A stretch of DNA of 64,000 nt from Paenibacillus humicus NBRC 102415 (GTDB taxonomy: Bacteria; Bacillota; Bacilli; Paenibacillales; Paenibacillaceae), in contig NZ_BIMD01000003.1 of NCBI RefSeq assembly GCF_004000905.1, positions 62,001 to 126,000 on the forward strand. Reading direction: 5' to 3'. This document shows positions 15,145-24,833 of the stretch, piece after piece; positions within the stretch are counted from its first letter, which is position 1; each line of letters opens with the position of its first letter. The notes under the pieces were generated by a model. The model was not told where the DNA came from, did no database searches, and worked only from the letters and a program-made list of their open reading frames with translations. Position numbers and translations under genes: made by a program.

Positions 15145-17097
15145 CTATTTCCTTCGAAGTTCTATTGCATCTACAAATCCAGTCCCACTAGCATTTCCAT
15201 CTGCCACAATGCGCACTTCTAATTTCGTGGTTAAGGGTTTTGTCGTAAACTCCACCGTGCCATACTGCCATTTATTTTTTTCAGAAGAAGAGAAACCTCC
15301 GCCATCAAAAACTAAGCTACCTTTCGGGTCATATTCCATCCAGTCAAAATAGAAACTACCTGTTTTCAAATTATTGAAGATCCATCCTTTCAACACATAG
15401 GTAGTATTGGGACTTACCATAATTTCTCCTGAGTCAGCTGTCACCGTAATAGGTACGCTTGTATCAAACTTCAAACTGAATTTTCCATCTTTAACATTCA
15501 CAATGTCTTTATCAAACACTGAGCTCGGAGCATTGAGATTCCAAGGAAGATCATTCAATTCAAACGAAGTATTTACCAGTGGAAGATTACTGCCCTTGCT
15601 CAGTTGTACACTGTCAACAAAGCCTAATCCAGCCGCCCCGCCATCGGCCACAACACGAAGAGACAGACTTGCCGTATTGGGGCGAGTGGTAAACTCAACC
15701 GCACCAAATTGCCATCTATCCTTTTCGGAAGTCCAGATCGTTCCACCGTCATAAACCATGTTCCCATCTCGGTCAAATTCCATCCAATCAATATAAAAAT
15801 TCCCGGTTTTCAGCTTATTTAAGATCCATCCACTCAAAGTGTAGGTTGTATTAGGACTTGTAATTATCAATCCAGAGTTGGTCTCAACTGTTGTAGAGAC
15901 ATCTGATGAAAATTTCATACTCCTAATACCATCTCGTCTTGCTTCGTCACTCATAGTCATCCGAGAGTCATTTAAGTTGTTCCATGGAATATCAGATGAC
16001 TCAAAACTGGTGCTGTACAGCTGAGGATTTTTCCCTTTAAATAACTGTATAGCATCTACATACCCGGTACCTGCAGTATTAGCATCACATACAATACGAA
16101 TTTTAAGTTTCGTTGTTTGGGGTTGAGTTGTGAATTCAACATTCCCATACTGCCAAACATTTTTCTGAGTATTTTCAATTGTTCCACCGTCAAAAACAAG
16201 TCCGCCTTTATCATCATATTCCATCCAATCAATGTAAAAGCTTCCCGACTTTATATTTTTTAATATCCATCCACTTAAAGTATAGATAGTTTTAGGTGTA
16301 ACATTTATAAAACCATACTCTGCGGTAGCTACAACAGGCGATTCAGAATAAAATCGAAGAGAAGATTCCCCGTCTTTCTTTATACTTGAATCCTTAAACC
16401 ATATTGAGTTGTTATTATAGTTATACTCCCATTGTTTTTCATTGGATTCAAAAGAACTTTTCATAACTGTAAAGTTGTTATTCAAATTAAGTTTATTCGT
16501 TAAATTCCCGTTTTCATCGGATAAGAATTTTGTTTGATAATGAATTCCGTTTTGAATAAAGGTTTTATCCTCCACTATTGAGATTTTATTATATTGATAC
16601 GTTTGACTTTTAGAATAAATAGGCAGTGAAACCCATGTATCCAAAATGACCCAGCTTCCATTCGACAGATATGTAAGCCTCCCCATGTAGGATCCTGGCG
16701 CAAGATTGCTACTGACATAGTCTCCGTTTTTTGTATAAAAGTCAGGAGTCACATTTCTCCAACCCGTTACTGAATTCCACAATTCCAACCGGTTTCCATA
16801 AGCATTTGAATCCGGATAGACAGCCGTCCATTTAATCGAAGATGCATCTTTTACAACACCTTGAATAGATGCCGTTGCAAGACTCATTGTACTAATGAAA
16901 TTTCTGTCCGTTTTTTTTACTCTAATTTTGGGCTGGGGAGTAGCTGAAGGAGAATGAGTCTCATACGTACTGCTTACTACTGAGTTAGTATTTTCTTTTC
17001 CCAGTTCTTTATATTTTATAGCCGCCGCATTCGCGGCAGCTATAAAATATAACGCAGTACACAATAGCACAGATAAAATTATAATTTTATTTCTCAT
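15145..17097 (-). CDS. secreted protein with three tandem carbohydrate-binding-like modules
   Basis: 650 aa. A signal peptide spans about residues 1-25 (IIILSVLLCTALYFIAAANA). After a unique N-terminal region (35-210; WTAVYPDSNAYGNRLELWNS) come three homologous modules of about 140-148 residues, at about 213-360, 361-508 and 509-650. Each has SFE...W near its start, TYTLSGWI or TYVLKGWI, FYIDWMEYD or close, W(Q)(Y/F)G.VEFTT and G.GFVDAIQL. The pattern resembles jelly-roll CBM4/9-like modules; no enzyme domain is visible. GGAGGG precedes the ATG. It lies downstream of the RHS toxin and immunity genes in the same direction, AT-rich like them. Function unrecognised; surface or glycan binding is inferred. 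Confidence 0.75.
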   Translation of the reverse strand: MRNKIIILSVLLCTALYFIAAANAAAIKYKELGKENTNSVVSSTYETHSPSATPQPKIRVKKTDRNFISTMSLATASIQGVVKDASSIKWTAVYPDSNAYGNRLELWNSVTGWRNVTPDFYTKNGDYVSSNLAPGSYMGRLTYLSNGSWVILDTWVSLPIYSKSQTYQYNKISIVEDKTFIQNGIHYQTKFLSDENGNLTNKLNLNNNFTVMKSSFESNEKQWEYNYNNNSIWFKDSSIKKDGESSLRFYSESPVVATAEYGFINVTPKTIYTLSGWILKNIKSGSFYIDWMEYDDKGGLVFDGGTIENTQKNVWQYGNVEFTTQPQTTKLKIRIVCDANTAGTGYVDAIQLFKGKNPQLYSTSFESSDIPWNNLNDSRMTMSDEARRDGIRSMKFSSDVSTTVETNSGLIITSPNTTYTLSGWILNKLKTGNFYIDWMEFDRDGNMVYDGGTIWTSEKDRWQFGAVEFTTRPNTASLSLRVVADGGAAGLGFVDSVQLSKGSNLPLVNTSFELNDLPWNLNAPSSVFDKDIVNVKDGKFSLKFDTSVPITVTADSGEIMVSPNTTYVLKGWIFNNLKTGSFYFDWMEYDPKGSLVFDGGGFSSSEKNKWQYGTVEFTTKPLTTKLEVRIVADGNASGTGFVDAIELRRK

Positions 17098-17213
17098 AAT
17101 CCCTCCGATTTCCTCTTATTTCGAAGTAACAATTTATTCAGCTTTACTACTCAGTTTAATTTGAGTTTAAGAATAATCATTTTTTTGCGATGCACACTGT
17201 TTCAAGAACGTTC

Positions 17214-17339
17214 CTACTTATTAAAGTATTCATTTAAACCACCCCAAACTTCATCAGTATCAAAAAAATGCTTCATACGCAAAAAAAATATTTTTTCATC
17301 TTCCATTCTTTTGATTTTATAATAAAAATAAATTCTCAT
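17214..17339 (-). CDS. 41-aa orphan reading frame downstream of immunity gene
   Basis: Reads MRIYFYYKIKRMEDEKIFFL then RMKHFFDTDEVWGGLNEYFN K, preceded by AAGGTGG. The Phe/Tyr/Asp-rich, charged composition (HFFDTDEVWGGLNEYF) looks like real protein rather than noise in this AT-rich stretch. It starts 25 bp after the immunity-gene stop. It could be a small second immunity protein or the 3' remnant of an older immunity gene, as happens when RHS toxin tips are exchanged. No family recognised. Confidence 0.4.
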   Translation of the reverse strand: MRIYFYYKIKRMEDEKIFFLRMKHFFDTDEVWGGLNEYFNK

Positions 17340-17364
17340 CCACCTTTTCATAATACCATTACAC

Positions 17365-17595
17365 TCACTTCTTAAACACTGAAATTATCCAATGATAAAA
17401 ATATTCACATGCAGCTTCTTCACTTGAGAAAATTTTAAGCTTTGTTTTGTTACCTCGTTCACTATAATAGACTTCCCATACCCCATTCATGTTGCAAATA
17501 CAATACGCTTCATTTGGATATCCTCCAGTCAGTGAATAAGCATCCAGAGGAATATTATCCAACTTAATCCTGGCTTCTAACTGAATAATATTCAT
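17365..17595 (-). CDS. probable immunity protein for the RHS-TNT toxin
   Basis: 76 aa, cytoplasmic, no signal peptide: ARIKLDNIPLDAYSLTGGYP, WEVYYSERGNKTKLKIFSSE, EAACEYFYHWI. The ATG follows the toxin stop codon with no gap (TAA then ATG), and its ribosome site GAGGTGA lies inside the toxin's last codons, so the two are translationally coupled. Small acidic-to-neutral proteins with a YYSERG motif occur as neighbours of toxin-domain proteins; I recall this pattern but cannot name the Pfam family with certainty. Function inferred: binds and blocks the NADase tip in the producing cell. Confidence 0.7.
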   Translation of the reverse strand: MNIIQLEARIKLDNIPLDAYSLTGGYPNEAYCICNMNGVWEVYYSERGNKTKLKIFSSEEAACEYFYHWIISVFKK

Positions 17596-20500
17596 TTATT
17601 TTTTCACCTCTCTAATATAGCCACCTTTAAGCAAGTCTTCAATAGACATATTGAACTTATATTGAATACCTCCGCCAGGTTGATCGAACCAAGCAGCAAT
17701 CTTGCCACTTAAAGTTTCGATTGGCTTAACAACTTCATAGATATGATATGGTTTGTTTTCAGTTCCAGGAGCTAGTGCACGTTTTGCGTATGATGTACCT
17801 ACAGGTGAAGCATAGCTCCCTGATTCATAACCGAACCTGTCAATCATAGTACCTGATTTAAGTGTTACTTTACTTGGTGCCCCTGCAAACCCATCATTTC
17901 CTGGCCATTTTATATTTCCAGCCTCGTCAACCCATTTAGGCGTTGTAGTTAACCCCTTTAACCCTGATAATGCTTTTGTTATACCTTGAAGGGCTTTAGA
18001 CTCCACTGCAACAGCCATTCCTATAACTTGATGTGTTAAAATGTAAAGAGAAACCTGATTTTTAGTAGCTTCTGAAATAGTGGGGTCTGTCATTATTGCA
18101 GCTAGTTCACCAGGTGACATTTCATCAACACGCTTATAACAACCACAATCGATTCCAGCGCCACCTCCTGCACTAACTTCTTGCTTATGTCCTGTCGGGT
18201 CAGTATATCTTAACGGATTATTGCTTACATATGCATACAAATTAAAACTTAACGGGTCCGTAATTTTACCCTCATACGTATCCTCACTAATAAACCGTCC
18301 CATGCTAGGGTCATACCAACGAGCTCTTAAATACTGCAGTCCAGCTGACTGATCCCAATACTCCCCTGAATATTGGAAAGGATTAGACACCGTTTCTTTA
18401 GAAGAGATCAAACCTCCCCAAATATCGTATTCGTATTGGTTAAGACTACTATTACCGGTATTATCTCGTAAATCGACTATATCTCCGCGACCATTTTGAA
18501 GATAATAGGTTTTACCTCCAGCTGGATCTTGTCTTGCAATCAACCCGTTGCCACGAATGTATTGTGCCTGAGGAGCTGCACTTCCATTTGTTACTATTCC
18601 TTCGGCAATGATTTGATCTCCGTCATAATAATAACGAACGGTTTTGTTATTCTCGCTACGTTCCACCATTAATCCATCGCCGTTGTATTTATAATTGACT
18701 TGTGCTCCCGAATCTTTTTTCACTTGAATGAGTTGGTTCCAAGAATCGTATTGATAGCTTGCTCCCTCCATACCCGTGACATTTCGATCACTTTGAAGAG
18801 ATTGACGATTACCTCGAGCATCATAAACATAAAGCTCATTAAATTGACTGGATGTACTAATTCGGTTCAATGCATCGTAATCAAAGTTCGACGTCTGCTC
18901 TACTTTTCCGGCAAGTTTTTCAGTTCGTTGTGTTATATTTCCATTCAGGTCCCGTGTGTATTTAAAGGTATTGATTGTCGTTCCATCGGCTTTGGTTTGA
19001 GTAAGCGTAGACAAATCAAGTCCACGATAAGCAAAAGAACTTTTTACTCCGTTTATCTGCCTAATTTCTTTAAGTAAACTATTGTCATAGTAATCATACG
19101 TGGCTTCTGCGTATCCGCCTGATTCAACTGTACGCAAGCGGTGCATGTCGTCATACCTATAGTCCAGGTACATTCCGAACGGATCTTTCATTTGCGAACG
19201 CAATCCTACATTATTATATTGATAGGAGATTGTTCTTTTATCCGGAAAAACGACCTCTTGCAGTTCTCGCGTTGTACTTTTGTAATTATAATTAGTGGTA
19301 CCTGTTAAGTCCGTCATTGATTCTCGACGTCCTGCAGAATCATAAGTATAGGATATGCTGCTATCTGGAGCCTGTTTAATTAAAAGGAAGTTACGATTGT
19401 TGTATACAAACGTAAATCCTTTTCCTTTCTTATCTACCGTACCGACAACATTGCCAGCTTTATCGTAATAGTATTTTTTTTGCTGATTCTTTGCATCTAT
19501 TTCATTGATCATACGCCCTAATTCATCGTAACGCTTTGTTAATTTGTTACCATCGGGATATTGAATCTGAGTGAGATTACCTGCAATAGAATATTGATAT
19601 TGCGTTCTTTCCCCATTAGGCTGCAATACATTTAGCAGTCGGCCCATCGCATCATATGAATTCGTAGTTGTCTGTGCTTTAGAATCGGTTAAAGTTAACG
19701 CTTTTCCCGTATAGTCGTACGTAATCGACTGCATTCGTTCAAGGCCATTTCCACGGTCTATTTCTTTTGCGATTAGCTGTCCAAGTACATCGTATGTGTC
19801 ACGAGTCTGAACACCACTGGAATCATCGGTTGTAGTCTTGGTCCGATTGATGCCATCGTAACTAATTATGGCTACTCCGCCTCCGCTCGGATACTCAATA
19901 CGAGTATTCCGACCCCATGCATCATAACTATAATTCGTTCGCTTCAAATCTCCATCTTCGGTCCATTTCAATCTGCCAAGCTGGTCATATCCACTTTTTC
20001 CCCTGACACGGTAGTACCCATCATCATAACCTTCTTCTATTTTTTGACCAATAGAATCCCATTTAAGATGAGTTGTAACTCCAGTTTCATCGCGAAGAGT
20101 TGCTTCATTTAGAGAGTCATTATATTGAATAGAGGAGTATGAATTATCCGGATTAACCACTCGAGTTATCCGCCCAATGGCATCGTATTCATACCGAGAG
20201 GTATTACTATTCCCATCTGTAAAGGAAGTCATTGCTCCTGTTGAAGGATTGTATTCGGCAAAATTAACAATTTCTTCAGTATTTTTATCAACGTTAGTAG
20301 CATAAACAGATTGTTTGGTTAAAAATCCACCATTATATCCATATTCATTATAATATACTGTCTGCCTATCATTGTCTTTCACCTCAAATAAACCGGGATT
20401 ACCATGACTATCAATATTGCCATACTTTACATTGTTTAGAACTGTATCATCTTGATTCTTCAAAATAATTTCAGTGACGGTACCTTTATTGTTTCTCAGT

Positions 20501-22596
20501 ATTTCAGTGTTTAGTGTCTGCCTTTGATCAATCGGTTGTTTCACATAACTTAGCAGATGAGTATTTTCATCATACTTATATTCCATCGTATTTCCTGCTG
20601 CATCTGTGCTTGTCGTTATGTTTCCAAAATCATCATAATTTACAAAGGTTTTTTCAGAAGGAGCCTGCTGCGATCCCTTATAAAATGTTTTGGTGGTTTC
20701 AGTTGGAGTTGGAATTCTCCGATTTTCGTCATATTTAAATGTACTTGTAATCTTTTCATCATTGGCCGTTGTCGTAATATAATTCGTGTAATACATAGGT
20801 TTCTCACTATTAGGTTGAACCTTTCTATAGTCATATACCGTATTACTTTGGCCATTCCAAACAGTTGATCCAAAGCTGTCAATGTTATGATCATATGTAA
20901 CTCCTGGATCAGAATGATAAGTATAATCGAGGTGATTATACACACCTGTATTCGAAACATCTTGTCTAGATATAACCCGGTATGCTTGATCTCTTGAATT
21001 CATTCCGAATATTCGGGTTACAGGAGTTGGTTCGTATCTGTATTCTGTCCGTCCTCCTGAAGGGTGATTTACTGTAGTAAGAAGATAATAAGGATTATTA
21101 ATCGGGAAATTTAAGGCAAAATTAACCTCTGCGTTTTTGTAATCATAACTATAATGGGTATCGGGACCAACCAAATGAGAAACATCGGTTAAATAAGCGC
21201 TTTTATGAGAAGTCAAATAGGGCATCGGACGATTGAAACCTTTCGACCCCTTTGTATAACGAATAACATTATTCCCTTGGTATAAAAAAATCCCCCAACT
21301 ATCATAGGTCATACTAATTTTATTATCTAATGCATCCGTTATAGTTGTAAGCACTTTCCCAAACTCCGGATCCTGAGTATAAGAGAATTTAATTGTATTA
21401 TCATAACGATCAGAAATTTGGATTAATCGTCCGTCCTGTCCGAAATAATAAAATTTATTATCCTTCGTTTTGACAACTTTTGATGACCATTCTCCATTCA
21501 CATTCACGGAACTATTGGATTCGATCGTCAAGTCTCTCCAAGGGTAACCTATGATATTGTTTCCACTTAGTTCATAGGTACCTTGGATTCCCATACTCAG
21601 ATAACTCGTATTTGTTTCTTCAATGGTCTTGATATAGGGAATATTCCAGCTCCAACCGGATCCAAGCGGGAACAATTGTTGTTCATAGGACTTATTACGT
21701 GCAATAGTTCTCCAAAAAGGGGTTAGTGTTCCTCCATTATTAAAAACTAAATTCGAGCCTGACCATACAGCAGATCTGTAATAATACCCGTTGTAATCTG
21801 GGCCTACCCATTCTCCAGCACTTACAGTCTTATTAGTATTATTTTTTTCTAAATACGGCATCCAAGCCATTGCATCTGTCAAATTTGTAAAGCTATCATT
21901 GTAACTTGGAGATCCAGGCTTGTTATTCCCATTATACGTACTATCATTCCACAAAAAATATCCTTGTTCTCTATAATCGTTAATGATCGTTTCTTTGTTT
22001 AAACTCCATTGAATACCTGAATACGCATCAAGAGTTATAGAACATTCACAATAGGGGGCATATTCAGTCTGTTTATCGTATGCATTTGAAGAAGAAGCAC
22101 TGTAAAAACGAGTAAGGGAAAATGAGAGTCCACCTCGCCCCGGAAGAGTTAAATCTGTCTCCGTTAACTGTACATCTCCATTTAGAGTAGAAATACTTTC
22201 GGATCCAGAAGTTAATGAATAAAGAGACTGAGGATCCTTTAAACTCAAATTTTTTATCGCTTTAATTAAATTTATATCTCTTGGAGGTTCATTTGCTGCA
22301 TTTACCGCAAAAGTTGATGCCCTTGAATAAGTAGAAGAAACAACACTAGGTGTCCCAGACATGAATACCGGAAAAAGATTGTATGTGCTTTGAGAGACAG
22401 TCTTATATTCCTCATAAGTATTTTGGGTAACATTTTCAAACTCTTCATATGTATCTTGAGAAACAGTCTTGTTTTGGAAACCATTTGTGACTGATTGAGT
22501 TTGAGTATTATTTGAGTACGAAGCACCATAGCTTTCATTCAAAGGAATTAGCAACATCACAATAATCATAACTACTGACAGAATTTGCTTCAACAA
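17596..22596 (-). CDS. secreted RHS-repeat polymorphic toxin with C-terminal TNT (NADase) domain
   Basis: 1666 aa. Signal peptide at about 1-25 (ILSVVMIIVMLLIPLNESYG). A spacer with TYEEF/TYEEY repeats follows, then an RHS N-terminal region (LTETDLTLPGRGGLSFSLTR) and many YD repeats (for example YDAMGRLLNVLQPNGERTQY). The RHS-associated core runs from FQYSGEYWDQSAGLQYLRAR to NNPLRYTDPTGH near residue 1470. A short pre-toxin segment leads to a C-terminal domain of about 110 residues: KWPGNDGFAG, IDRFGYESGSYASPVGTSYA, KRALAP, YHIYEVVKPI, AAWFDQPGGGIQY. This matches TNT NAD+ glycohydrolases; the expected Arg (about 1587, 1606) and Gln (about 1645) are all present. Start TTG 22596 or 22593 behind AGGAGGG. 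WapA-like export is inferred; no T6SS genes are present. Confidence 0.9.
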   Translation of the reverse strand: MLKQILSVVMIIVMLLIPLNESYGASYSNNTQTQSVTNGFQNKTVSQDTYEEFENVTQNTYEEYKTVSQSTYNLFPVFMSGTPSVVSSTYSRASTFAVNAANEPPRDINLIKAIKNLSLKDPQSLYSLTSGSESISTLNGDVQLTETDLTLPGRGGLSFSLTRFYSASSSNAYDKQTEYAPYCECSITLDAYSGIQWSLNKETIINDYREQGYFLWNDSTYNGNNKPGSPSYNDSFTNLTDAMAWMPYLEKNNTNKTVSAGEWVGPDYNGYYYRSAVWSGSNLVFNNGGTLTPFWRTIARNKSYEQQLFPLGSGWSWNIPYIKTIEETNTSYLSMGIQGTYELSGNNIIGYPWRDLTIESNSSVNVNGEWSSKVVKTKDNKFYYFGQDGRLIQISDRYDNTIKFSYTQDPEFGKVLTTITDALDNKISMTYDSWGIFLYQGNNVIRYTKGSKGFNRPMPYLTSHKSAYLTDVSHLVGPDTHYSYDYKNAEVNFALNFPINNPYYLLTTVNHPSGGRTEYRYEPTPVTRIFGMNSRDQAYRVISRQDVSNTGVYNHLDYTYHSDPGVTYDHNIDSFGSTVWNGQSNTVYDYRKVQPNSEKPMYYTNYITTTANDEKITSTFKYDENRRIPTPTETTKTFYKGSQQAPSEKTFVNYDDFGNITTSTDAAGNTMEYKYDENTHLLSYVKQPIDQRQTLNTEILRNNKGTVTEIILKNQDDTVLNNVKYGNIDSHGNPGLFEVKDNDRQTVYYNEYGYNGGFLTKQSVYATNVDKNTEEIVNFAEYNPSTGAMTSFTDGNSNTSRYEYDAIGRITRVVNPDNSYSSIQYNDSLNEATLRDETGVTTHLKWDSIGQKIEEGYDDGYYRVRGKSGYDQLGRLKWTEDGDLKRTNYSYDAWGRNTRIEYPSGGGVAIISYDGINRTKTTTDDSSGVQTRDTYDVLGQLIAKEIDRGNGLERMQSITYDYTGKALTLTDSKAQTTTNSYDAMGRLLNVLQPNGERTQYQYSIAGNLTQIQYPDGNKLTKRYDELGRMINEIDAKNQQKKYYYDKAGNVVGTVDKKGKGFTFVYNNRNFLLIKQAPDSSISYTYDSAGRRESMTDLTGTTNYNYKSTTRELQEVVFPDKRTISYQYNNVGLRSQMKDPFGMYLDYRYDDMHRLRTVESGGYAEATYDYYDNSLLKEIRQINGVKSSFAYRGLDLSTLTQTKADGTTINTFKYTRDLNGNITQRTEKLAGKVEQTSNFDYDALNRISTSSQFNELYVYDARGNRQSLQSDRNVTGMEGASYQYDSWNQLIQVKKDSGAQVNYKYNGDGLMVERSENNKTVRYYYDGDQIIAEGIVTNGSAAPQAQYIRGNGLIARQDPAGGKTYYLQNGRGDIVDLRDNTGNSSLNQYEYDIWGGLISSKETVSNPFQYSGEYWDQSAGLQYLRARWYDPSMGRFISEDTYEGKITDPLSFNLYAYVSNNPLRYTDPTGHKQEVSAGGGAGIDCGCYKRVDEMSPGELAAIMTDPTISEATKNQVSLYILTHQVIGMAVAVESKALQGITKALSGLKGLTTTPKWVDEAGNIKWPGNDGFAGAPSKVTLKSGTMIDRFGYESGSYASPVGTSYAKRALAPGTENKPYHIYEVVKPIETLSGKIAAWFDQPGGGIQYKFNMSIEDLLKGGYIREVKK

Positions 22597-23039
22597 TAAC
22601 CCTCCTGTTATTTTTTTACATTAAATCAATCATTTTCTATTCATTTTATCTCACCCTTAAAATACTAATACTACTCCGAAGTGATAAAACTCATATTTTA
22701 TACATACCACCTAATATATTAAATTTCCGATAAAATAATAACAGCTTATCACTAAAAAGTTGAGCTTATAAAAACAATTAAAACTCCATTCAATAAAATA
22801 AGTTTATACAAATGTTCCAATAATATCAATTACATTTTTCATTCAAAAGCTTAGAAGGTTGCCCTCATTATCTCATAGGCTATAGAGTTTATATCTAAAG
22901 TTAGTAAACCGATCTTTTAAATGACAGCCCTAGGGAAACCTGACATAACTTCAGTACAGTCGCCCCATCTTTTTTCCAAATATTATTTAAAAAAAAGAAC
23001 CTTTTTGATAAGGTTCTGACCCTGCTCAAGAATGTGTTC
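22597..23039. other. AT-rich upstream region of the RHS gene
   Basis: No intact gene seen in about 440 bp. The only clear structure is a hairpin, GAACCT (22997-23002) and AGGTTC (23011-23016), followed on the minus strand by a T-run. It could terminate transcription coming from the truncated RHS gene upstream. A promoter for the RHS gene is expected here but none is convincing in such AT-rich DNA. Confidence 0.45.
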
Positions 23040-23155
23040 TCAGACGGTTGTAAAGAACTCACTATATTCAAACACGTCCTTTTTAGCCTCAGCTCGTATC
23101 TTAAATTTTTACTCTTAAGCCAATCCATTTTAAGCTTTCCCCAAAAAGATTCCAT
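23040..23155 (-). pseudogene. IS3-family transposase C-terminal fragment
   Basis: MESFWGKLKMDWLKSKNLRY is the conserved Glu-containing block of IS3 orfB. A one-base shift then gives AEAKKDVFEYSEFFTTV and a stop at 23040, which continues the family pattern. Fewer than 40 codons survive. It is a second, independent insertion-sequence remnant inside the island. Confidence 0.65.
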
Positions 23156-23222
23156 TGGGTTAAAACTTTCAAAAACTCACTTGTTATCTTCTTATCTACT
23201 TTTCACTCATTAAAGATGTATG

Positions 23223-24832
23223 TTATGAAATATCAATCTTCAACAAATCAGCATAAACAGTCCCAGCTCCTATGCCGCCATTTTCTCTTATTAAAACATA
23301 CACATAAGCTATCTTTGCTCCTGACGGTACTTTACCACTTGTAGACAATGTAAAGTATTCTCCGTTGGTTGTTTGAGTCGCTTCAACAATTGATGCTCCT
23401 ACGTATTTACCAGGCTCGGACAGGAAATCAATATAATATTGCAGTTTGGCATTTTTGAGCTCCTCGATTTTAAATCTTCCACTGGCAGTAAATGTCTTAC
23501 CTTCTTCTACCTTTATCTTTTGGATAATTGCTGCATAGTTTCCATCCGGTATATTTCTTGCTTGAATTCGTTGTACCTTACTTCCTGCTGGGGCATCCCA
23601 TGCATCTAACACTGCAATGGTTTCTACAGCTCCTCCCCACGCTACCTTGTTCCATCCATCTGCTAGTCCAGATTGATTAGAATAATCTTCAAAACTACCA
23701 TTACCTAAGGAATTAGCCTCTCCATAATGAAAGTTCAACAAATCCGCATAAATGGTTCCAGCTCCTATACCACCATTTCCTCTTATTAAAACGTACATGT
23801 AGGCCATCTTTGCTCCAGACGGTACTTTTCCGCCTGTAGACAATGTATAGTATTCTCCGTTGGTTGTTTGATTCGCTTCGTCCATAGACGCTCCTACGTA
23901 TTTACCAGGCTCGGACAGGAAATCAATATGAAACTGTAGCTTGGCACTTTTGAGTTCCTCGACTTTAAATCTCCCACTGGCGGTAAATGTCTTGCCTTCT
24001 TCCACCTTTATCGTTTGAACAATTCCCACGTAGTTTCCATCCTTGATGTTTCTTGCTTGTATTCGTTGTACTGTGCTTCCAGATGGGGCGTCACCTATTT
24101 CTAACCCGCCATCGTTTCAACTGCGCCCTCCCAAGCTACCTTATTCCATGCATCTGCTACTCCAGTTTGCCTAGAATAATCTTCAAAACTACCATTACCT
24201 AAAGAGTTAGCCTCTCCATAATGAAAGTTTAACAAATCCACATAAACGGTTCCTGGTCCTATACCGCCATTGCCCCTTATTAGAACAAAAACATAGGCCA
24301 TTTTTGCTCCCGACGGTACTTTACCGCTTATAGATAGTGTATAGTATTCTCCGTTGGATGTTTGTGCCGCTTCGTCCATAAACGCTCCAACGTATTTACC
24401 AGGCTCGGACAGGAAATCAATATGATATTGTAGCTTGGCATTTTTGAGCTCCTCGACTTTAAATTTGCCGCTGGAAGTAAATGTTTTTCCTTCTTTCACC
24501 TTTATCGTTTGAACAATTCCTGCATAATTTCCATCCGTTATATCTCTTGCTTGTACTCGTTGTACCTTGCTTCCTGATGGGGCGTCCCCTGTTTCTAACA
24601 CCGCCATCGTTTCAACTGCGCCTCCCCACGCTTCTTTATTCCATCCATCTGCTACTCCGTTTTGATTAGAATAATATTCAAAGCCGGGGTTAACCAACAT
24701 ATTTCCTTGCTGAAGTTTTCGTTTATTTATTACATTTCCATTTAGATCATATTGATATTTAAAATAACTGCCATCAGAAAATTGAATTTGAGACAATTGA
24801 TTAGTTCCACTATAAGAATTAGGCTCGTCCAT
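23223..24832 (-). pseudogene. RHS-type protein remnant with three tandem 165-aa modules, frameshifted
   Basis: Begins with one RHS unit (TNQLSQIQFSDGSYFKYQYD then LNGNVINKRKL), so the gene is cut at its 5' end by the transposase remnant at 24834. Three near-identical modules follow, each with ADGWNK.AWGGAVET, GKTFTASGRFKVEEL, IDFLSEPGKYVGAS, NGEYYTLS and AYVYVLIRGNGGIGAGT. Equivalent bases lie exactly 495 bp apart for modules 2 and 3, but 494 bp apart for modules 1 and 2. A single base is missing near 24107 (AACCCGCC against AACACCGCC in the other copy), which splits the frame into 24101-24832 and 23223-24029. The modules look like glycan-binding beta-sandwiches; no catalytic domain is seen. 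Confidence 0.7.
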
Positions 24833-24833
24833 G

